Of a DNA stretch of 11,841 bases, positions 8,081 to 11,841 are shown in pieces. How positions within the stretch are numbered: the stretch's first letter is position 1; each line of letters begins with the position of its first letter. This DNA is from an uncultured Bacilli bacterium (GTDB lineage: Bacteria; Bacillota_I; Bacilli_A; RF39; UBA660), in the NCBI GenBank assembly GCA_934085635.1, contig CAKOHL010000028.1:1-11841 (forward strand), written 5' to 3'. The notes under the pieces are model-generated. The model worked only from the letters and a program-made list of their open reading frames with translations, did not search any database and was not told the DNA's origin. A program made the position numbers and the translations under genes.

Positions 8081-8091
8081 ATCACACCTCA

Positions 8092-8562
8092 CTAACTAAG
8101 TAAATTATCAACCTCATACTCCAACGATTTAATATCCTTTTCTAAAGTCTTAATTTGATTTTGAACACTTTGATCAAGTGTTCTAACATAATCATACATC
8201 GTTCCAGTAATATTCCCCTCATTATCATAAGTATAACGCTGTACCTTTCTATTATAATACAAACGTGGTTTTAAATTTTCAATTTCTTTTTCATTACTTT
8301 GAATTTTTTTTATAGATCCAATACTTTTACTTAAAACATTAATTTTATCAGACAAATTAACTAAACTTCCATTAAGAGTTTTAGAAGTAGTAATACGATC
8401 TATAATATTAAGTATTTTATTCTGTACAGTTTCAGAGTCAAAAGTATTCTTATTTCTTATATCATTATTAATAGAATCAAAATTTTGAGTTTTAATATCA
8501 TTCCTAGCTTTATTTATAGCTATAGAAATGCCATCACAATTAACATTAGAATATTTACTCAT
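8092..8562 (-). CDS. Helical protein of the WXG100 operon, function unknown
   Basis: This 156-residue protein starts at ATG 8562 behind a modest AGGTG. Residues 10-60 and 65-100 look like two amphipathic helices separated by a turn, the layout of a WXG100 hairpin, but there is no W-x-G; FDSETVQ (41-47) lies near where the turn would be. A short beta-hairpin-like segment (about 101-123, with YTYDNEGNITG) and a final coiled helix (124-155, heptad leucines and isoleucines) follow. There is no signal peptide or membrane segment. It ends with TAG at 8094-8092 and is tightly packed between a WXG100 gene and the ATPase gene. It could be a divergent WXG-superfamily substrate, or an adaptor linking substrates to the ATPase. 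I do not recognise a named family. Confidence 0.75.
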   Translation of the reverse strand: MSKYSNVNCDGISIAINKARNDIKTQNFDSINNDIRNKNTFDSETVQNKILNIIDRITTSKTLNGSLVNLSDKINVLSKSIGSIKKIQSNEKEIENLKPRLYYNRKVQRYTYDNEGNITGTMYDYVRTLDQSVQNQIKTLEKDIKSLEYEVDNLLS

Positions 8563-8569
8563 TTTACAC

Positions 8570-8872
8570 CTACGCTCTTAAATTATTACCCATATTAGTA
8601 ATAATATTAGACATTTGATTTTCTAATGCTACAGAGTTATCTAAAACATTTTCTAAATATCTATTAACATTCAAAAACTTATTAGAAATAATTTCAAAAT
8701 CATTAGTAACAATTTTAAATTTTTCTCTAAATGTCTCACTAGAGCCAGTATCCCAATTTTTCATAATTAAATTAAAAGAATTAATAATTGTATCTATTTC
8801 CTCACTCATTTTATTAAAATTTCTATTAACTCTATCACTATTTTCTAAAAGTTGTCTATTATCTAATTTCAC
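8570..8872 (-). CDS. WXG100 family protein (W-x-x-G variant)
   Basis: This 100-residue protein starts at a GTG codon (8872-8870), supported by AGGTGA seven bases upstream within a sequence that also contains the previous gene's stop. It is a two-helix hairpin: helix 1 (about 7-37), a turn NWDTGSSETF (39-48) with W40 and G43, then helix 2 (about 47-95). The spacing is W-x-x-G rather than the canonical W-x-G. Length and layout are otherwise typical of ESAT-6/WXG100 proteins, which fold as helical hairpins and are secreted as dimers by ESX/T7SS. No C-terminal Y-x-x-x-D/E export motif is obvious. Its partner may be the neighbouring WXG100 protein. Confidence 0.8.
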   Translation of the reverse strand: MKLDNRQLLENSDRVNRNFNKMSEEIDTIINSFNLIMKNWDTGSSETFREKFKIVTNDFEIISNKFLNVNRYLENVLDNSVALENQMSNIITNMGNNLRA

Positions 8873-8882
8873 TTATTATCAC

Positions 8883-9176
8883 CTACTTAAGACTAACATT
8901 TTTACTAGCGTAATATTTATCTATAGCCATTGCAACTCTAACATACCCCTTCACATAATTATTATAAGATTCTACACTTCTATATAATCTTTTAAGTTGT
9001 TTATAAAAATCTAACATTTCAGAAGAAAAATAATCATAATCTTTTCCTTGCCAAAAGTTACTCATATCATCAACTATTTTCCACATATTATCATCATAAT
9101 TAAGAAAAGAATCAAGGCTACTTTTTATATCATCAGTTTTTTTCGACATAATATCTGTATCCATTTTAATATACAT
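8883..9176 (-). CDS. WXG100 family protein
   Basis: The best start is the ATG at 9176, eight bases after AAGGG (9189-9185). In-frame GTG 9185 and ATG 9182 lie on or next to the ribosome site and are rejected. The 97-residue protein has helix 1 (about 5-38), the turn FWQGKDYDYF (41-50) with W42-Q-G44, and helix 2 (about 50-90). This is the canonical WXG100 length and pattern. The C-terminal part is rich in tyrosine (YNNYVKGYVR, then KYY), unlike the sibling proteins. It ends with a TAG that overlaps the ribosome site of the next WXG100 gene, so the two are likely made together and may form a heterodimer. Translation of this gene may be affected by the hairpins just upstream. Confidence 0.85.
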   Translation of the reverse strand: MYIKMDTDIMSKKTDDIKSSLDSFLNYDDNMWKIVDDMSNFWQGKDYDYFSSEMLDFYKQLKRLYRSVESYNNYVKGYVRVAMAIDKYYASKNVSLK

Positions 9177-9188
9177 TAGCATCACCCT

Positions 9189-9252
9189 TTTATAAATAAA
9201 ACTTAAATATATTAAGTCTTATTTATAAAGATCACATAACGTGATCTTTATA
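9189..9252 (-). promoter_or_regulatory. Two overlapping hairpins before the second WXG100 gene
   Basis: In the 82 bases between the tandem WXG gene and the next gene, two inverted repeats overlap. The first met by minus-strand transcription has a 12-bp stem (9252-9241 with 9235-9224, loop of five) without a proper T-run after it. The second has an 18-bp stem with one mismatch (9229-9212 with 9206-9189, loop of five) and ends at the AAGGG ribosome site. Six bases (9224-9229) are used by both, so full versions exclude each other. This could be a partial attenuator, an RNA-stability element or a translation control. Confidence 0.6.
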
Positions 9253-9258
9253 TCCTTA

Positions 9259-9915
9259 TTATCTACCTGAATCAGCAGCTTGAGCAGCTTCAGCAGCAGT
9301 TTTAATATTACTAATACAAATTTGAAGTGCTTCATTTACTTTAGTCATATTTGATTGTAATATTTCTAATAAAGTTTCTTTTGCATTCTCAGCAGCATCT
9401 CCATCCCAAATTGAACTTCCATTATTAAGTTCAGAAATTTTGTTACGAAGTTTTTCATTAATTCCCTCTAAATCAGTAAAAATAGAATTTAACTCTGAAC
9501 CAATTGAAGTAATAGCAGCATAGTCATATTTAACTACATCTTGTTTAATATTCTCTTCAGATAATTGTGATAATTGATCATAAGATAAATTACCGAATGA
9601 ACTTACATTAGTAGTTGTACCTAGGTTAGATGTTTCCAAATTAGCAACATTAGCATTAATTGAATTCATAGAAGATTCAAAAGCTTCACCAAAATTATTA
9701 ACAAAATTAATTAAAGCTTGGTGTGTTTCTAAGAAATTTTGATAATTCTGATGTGCAGCTGCACCAGTCCATACATTTGGTTGAACTAGATTTTCGATTT
9801 GTTGTGAAAATCTTTTTGAACAACTAGATATACTTTCACTTCCCCCGTTTAAATAATTAATAACTGTGTTTCCCCAAGTTCTTACTGCCTCAGGATCATA
9901 AGCAAATACTGACAT
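9259..9915 (-). CDS. Tandem WXG100 protein (two WXG domains in one chain)
   Basis: AGGAGG (9923-9928) is seven bases before the ATG at 9915. The in-frame ATG at 9921 is only one base from it, so the start is MSVFAYDPE and the protein has 218 residues. The first WXG100 hairpin (about 1-95) has its turn at NVWTGAAAHQNY, with W49 and G51. A Ser/Thr/Asn-rich linker (about 96-125) follows, and a second hairpin (about 128-212) has its turn at SIWDGDAAENA, with W170 and G172. The chain thus covalently joins what is usually a dimer of two 100-residue proteins. There is no signal peptide. The C-terminus is an Ala-rich helix ending AADSGR. It is the first gene after a strong promoter and has the best ribosome site in the operon, so it is probably the most abundant product, as expected of a secreted ESX substrate or structural component. 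Confidence 0.85.
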   Translation of the reverse strand: MSVFAYDPEAVRTWGNTVINYLNGGSESISSCSKRFSQQIENLVQPNVWTGAAAHQNYQNFLETHQALINFVNNFGEAFESSMNSINANVANLETSNLGTTTNVSSFGNLSYDQLSQLSEENIKQDVVKYDYAAITSIGSELNSIFTDLEGINEKLRNKISELNNGSSIWDGDAAENAKETLLEILQSNMTKVNEALQICISNIKTAAEAAQAADSGR

Positions 9916-9960
9916 TCTCATTCCTCCTTTTGTTTACATATCCTCTATGCTTACATAACT

Positions 9961-9989
9961 ATTATATAATATCACCAGTAAATAAGCAA
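9961..9989 (-). promoter_or_regulatory. Sigma-A promoter of the WXG100 operon
   Basis: Reading the minus strand, TTGCTT (9989-9984) is followed after 17 bases by TATAAT (9966-9961), giving a transcription start near 9954 and a leader of about 39 bases. The leader holds two copies of TATGTAA (plus-strand 9934-9940 and 9951-9957) 17 bases apart, and the strong AGGAGG ribosome site at 9923-9928. Confidence 0.7.
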
Positions 9990-10002
9990 GCAACTATACA
10001 CT

Positions 10003-11556
10003 TCACTTTACAAGCACCGCGTGCACAACTAGCCTTCTATTCTTACCACTACAAGTTGACATAGTAAGAATCTTATCTCCAGACTTAACGTCAACTCCAA
10101 AATTATATGAACTTCTATCTTTTACTTCATTTACATAACTCATAAAATCATCATCACTACTAAACGAAGTCTTTAAATAGTCTACTTCATCACTAACTTT
10201 ATAAGTAGCAAAAACTCTCCATTTCATTTCAGTATTAAGTGTATTAAAAGTAATTAATAATTTGTCAGGATTACTTCTAAAACTACTCTTAGAAAGAAAC
10301 CATAATTCACCAAACATATACCCAGTTGTCATCGCATGTGCATAAAGAATAGTATTCTTATCTAAATCTTTATTATTATTTCTATAATCCATAAAAACCC
10401 ATCCACTTACAGCACTATTCTTATAAATATCGTGATTCAAATAATATTTGTTATTACTAGTTTGCACTACTGGATAATTAATCTTAGTATCATTAACAGT
10501 TACCCAACCAACAACATCACTATTAATCTTTAATACTTCATTATAGTCTTTTAAAATCTCATCATACTTATTAACATATTCCTTGCCACTGCCATCAGGC
10601 TTAATAATAACCTCAGTAACAGCAGTATCATCTATCTCATCAATATCACTATTTAATCGATCATCATTAGAATTTAACTCCATTTCTAACTTTCTCAAAT
10701 TCAAAGATGCCTTATACTCGTGATACTTACTAGAAAACATAAATACTACAGAAGCATAAACAATAAGTATTAAAGATAGCTTAACACCATTAAGAGTAAG
10801 TTCTTTCCATATTCTATCCCTAAAAAATTCTTCTGAATAAATAATCTTAATATTACCATTTAATTTCTTATTAAATTCTTTATTAACGTTTCTCAAATAA
10901 GTAATATTTTCTTTAATACTATTCATATTATTTTCATTCTGGTGAATATAAATACTCACATCACTAAAATTATATTTCTCTAAAATCTCAATAATAAAAT
11001 CCATTATCTCATTAGAATAAGTATAAATGTGAATAAGTTTAAGATTTCTATTAATTCCCAAAAAAGGTACTAAATTATTTTTAATCTCCTCTTCAGTATA
11101 AAACTTAATAACTTTTTTATAATATAAACTTTTTAAACTCTTTAAATCATTTGAAATTGCAAAAGATATATCAAAACTAGAATTATTTGTAAATTTTATA
11201 GATACATTCTTCTTAGCAAAAATATGCACATAATCACTAGGCATAAAATAACATTTGATATAATCTAAATTATCTTTCTCAAGTAAAGTATCCATTACTC
11301 TTTTTGGTAGACTTTTCTCTACTTCAAAAATAACTTGTTTAAAATTAACAATATTACAGGCAAGTTGAAAACATTCGAAATCCTTAAATGTACAAGTTTC
11401 ATACTTATATTTAGATATCTCATTTGAAATAGTGCTTATATTTTTTTTGACATCATTAAAGGAATAAATTAGTTCTTCACTATTACTATTAACTTTTTCA
11501 TACAAAGTTTCAAAAACATAAGAATTATCTACTAATGTTATCTTAATATATTTCAT
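10003..11556 (-). CDS. Class-B-like sortase with a large cytoplasmic N-terminal domain
   Basis: This 517-residue protein starts at ATG 11556, nine bases after AGGAG. Residues 1-250 are a mixed alpha/beta domain that I do not recognise, placed before one membrane helix (about 257-276, LSLILIVYASVVFMF). It is therefore expected in the cytoplasm. A charged stalk (280-345) leads to an extracellular sortase domain (about 346-517). The sortase-B-like features are VGWVTVNDTKINYPVVQ, an NKYYLNHD block, H407 in ILYAHAM (replacing the usual YGHNM), C502 in TMSTC, and R508 in RRLVVHA. The His-Cys-Arg catalytic set is complete. Sortases normally have only a short N-terminal tail, so the 250-residue inside domain is unusual. 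No LPxTG- or NPQTN-type sorting signal is visible in any protein of this window. The gene lies upstream of, and in line with, the WXG100 operon but probably has its own expression. A link to secretion is inference. Confidence 0.85.
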   Translation of the reverse strand: MKYIKITLVDNSYVFETLYEKVNSNSEELIYSFNDVKKNISTISNEISKYKYETCTFKDFECFQLACNIVNFKQVIFEVEKSLPKRVMDTLLEKDNLDYIKCYFMPSDYVHIFAKKNVSIKFTNNSSFDISFAISNDLKSLKSLYYKKVIKFYTEEEIKNNLVPFLGINRNLKLIHIYTYSNEIMDFIIEILEKYNFSDVSIYIHQNENNMNSIKENITYLRNVNKEFNKKLNGNIKIIYSEEFFRDRIWKELTLNGVKLSLILIVYASVVFMFSSKYHEYKASLNLRKLEMELNSNDDRLNSDIDEIDDTAVTEVIIKPDGSGKEYVNKYDEILKDYNEVLKINSDVVGWVTVNDTKINYPVVQTSNNKYYLNHDIYKNSAVSGWVFMDYRNNNKDLDKNTILYAHAMTTGYMFGELWFLSKSSFRSNPDKLLITFNTLNTEMKWRVFATYKVSDEVDYLKTSFSSDDDFMSYVNEVKDRSSYNFGVDVKSGDKILTMSTCSGKNRRLVVHAVLVK

Positions 11557-11648
11557 ATGACTTCTCTCCTATTATTATATTACCACACTTTTTATTCATA
11601 ATAAAGAAAATACTTATTCCACCAGCAACAATTTTTATCATTTTTTTC

Positions 11649-11677
11649 TTGACATATACATAAAACTTAAGTATAAT
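11649..11677 (+). promoter_or_regulatory. Consensus sigma-A promoter of the tRNA gene
   Basis: A perfect TTGACA (11649-11654) and a perfect TATAAT (11672-11677) are separated by 17 bases, with the mature tRNA start about 20 bases after the -10 box. This is an ideal housekeeping promoter, suited to a stable RNA gene. Confidence 0.9.
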
Positions 11678-11697
11678 TATAAATGTCATCAAGAAAT

Positions 11698-11771
11698 GCA
11701 GGTGTAGTTTAATGGTAGAACTTCAGCCTTCCAAGCTGCTAACGTGGGTTCGATTCCCATCACCTGCTCCA
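11698..11771 (+). tRNA. tRNA-Gly (anticodon UCC)
   Basis: The 74 bases fold as a tRNA. The acceptor is GCAGGTG paired with CACCTGC, the D stem is GTTT/GAAC, and the anticodon loop CTTCCAA gives anticodon TCC, which reads GGA and GGG-type glycine codons. The T arm is GTGGG-TTCGATT-CCCAT with one G-U pair. The discriminator is T, and CCA is encoded. The anticodon stem has one T-C mismatch at its outer pair (TCAGC against GCTGC). The gene stands alone, with its own promoter and terminator, convergent to nothing in the window. Confidence 0.93.
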
Positions 11772-11780
11772 TTTGAAATC

Positions 11781-11816
11781 AACTTACGGACTTAGAAGTT
11801 CGTGAGTTTTTATTTT
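11781..11816 (+). terminator. Intrinsic terminator of the tRNA gene
   Basis: Ten bases after the CCA end, AACTTACGGACTT (11781-11793) pairs with AAGTTCGTGAGTT (11796-11808) through a stem with two G-T pairs, and is followed by a T-rich run to about 11816. This is a typical Rho-independent terminator. Confidence 0.8.
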
Positions 11817-11835
11817 ATATAAATACTATAAAAAA

Positions 11836-11841
11836 AGAGGA
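11836..11841 (+). promoter_or_regulatory. Possible ribosome site of a gene starting beyond the window
   Basis: The window ends in a purine run containing AGAGGA after an AT-rich stretch. It looks like a Shine-Dalgarno site for a plus-strand gene that would start just outside. Nothing more can be said from the sequence given. Confidence 0.3.

Noticed and set aside
8081..8092. GTG at 8092 as start of the ATPase
   Set aside because: The GAGG ribosome site lies downstream of that codon and is correctly placed for the ATG at 8080.
9177..9185. GTG 9185 or ATG 9182 as start of the second WXG100 gene
   Set aside because: Both sit on or against the AAGGG site; ATG 9176 has normal spacing.
11698..11771. 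tRNA gene as an integration site for a mobile element
   Set aside because: I found no second copy of the tRNA 3' end in the window and no integrase or transposase gene.
1..11841. CRISPR arrays, insertion sequences or LPxTG-type sortase substrates
   Set aside because: No regularly spaced repeats, no transposase-like frame and no sorting signal followed by a membrane helix and basic tail were seen.

Overview
The window comes from an AT-rich, low-GC Gram-positive bacterium of the Bacillota, perhaps an uncultured gut Bacilli or Clostridia lineage (this placement is inference). It has strong Shine-Dalgarno sites, consensus sigma-A promoters, TAA, TAG and TGA all used as stops (standard bacterial code), a sortase, and many WXG100-type proteins. 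No ribosomal or other phylogenetic marker is present apart from one tRNA-Gly.

The locus looks like an accessory ESX / type VII secretion (T7SS) region built as two convergent transcription units that share a bidirectional terminator at about 6221-6253. The left, plus-strand unit (292-6218) is an effector module. It holds two tandem, related DUF4176 proteins, a 1283-residue multidomain protein, a 79-residue orphan, a stand-alone Ser/Thr-kinase-like protein and a 122-residue orphan. The large protein has a helical secretion-type N-terminus, a Gly/Ala-rich hydrophobic region, an HD phosphohydrolase-like domain and a C-terminal HExxH zincin domain. A good promoter (TTGAAA-N17-TATACT) lies just upstream of the first gene. 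Before it, on the minus strand, is the interrupted beginning of another gene.

The right, minus-strand unit (9915 down to 6254) looks like a secretion-substrate and motor module. It runs from a 218-residue protein with two WXG100 domains in tandem, through two single WXG100 proteins and a 156-residue helical protein, to a HerA-family hexameric ATPase. A strong promoter precedes the tandem WXG gene. A pair of overlapping hairpins separates that gene from the rest of the operon. Upstream and on the same strand is a class-B-like sortase carrying a large, unrecognised cytoplasmic N-terminal domain. A tRNA-Gly(UCC) gene with perfect promoter boxes and a terminator closes the window on the plus strand.

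None of the canonical T7SSb core genes (EssC, EssB, EsaA, EssA, YukD/EsaB) is in the window. The only candidate motor is a HerA-type ATPase, which belongs to the same broad HerA-FtsK superfamily as EssC but to a different family. The most interesting reading is therefore a T7SS-like system, or a T7SS satellite, in which WXG100 proteins are linked to a HerA ATPase and a membrane-anchored sortase, next to a toxin-like HD/zincin effector with a kinase and small orphan proteins as possible partners or immunity factors. Family-level calls (DUF4176, WXG100, HerA, sortase, kinase, HD, HExxH) rest on motifs I can see. The functional linkage is inference.
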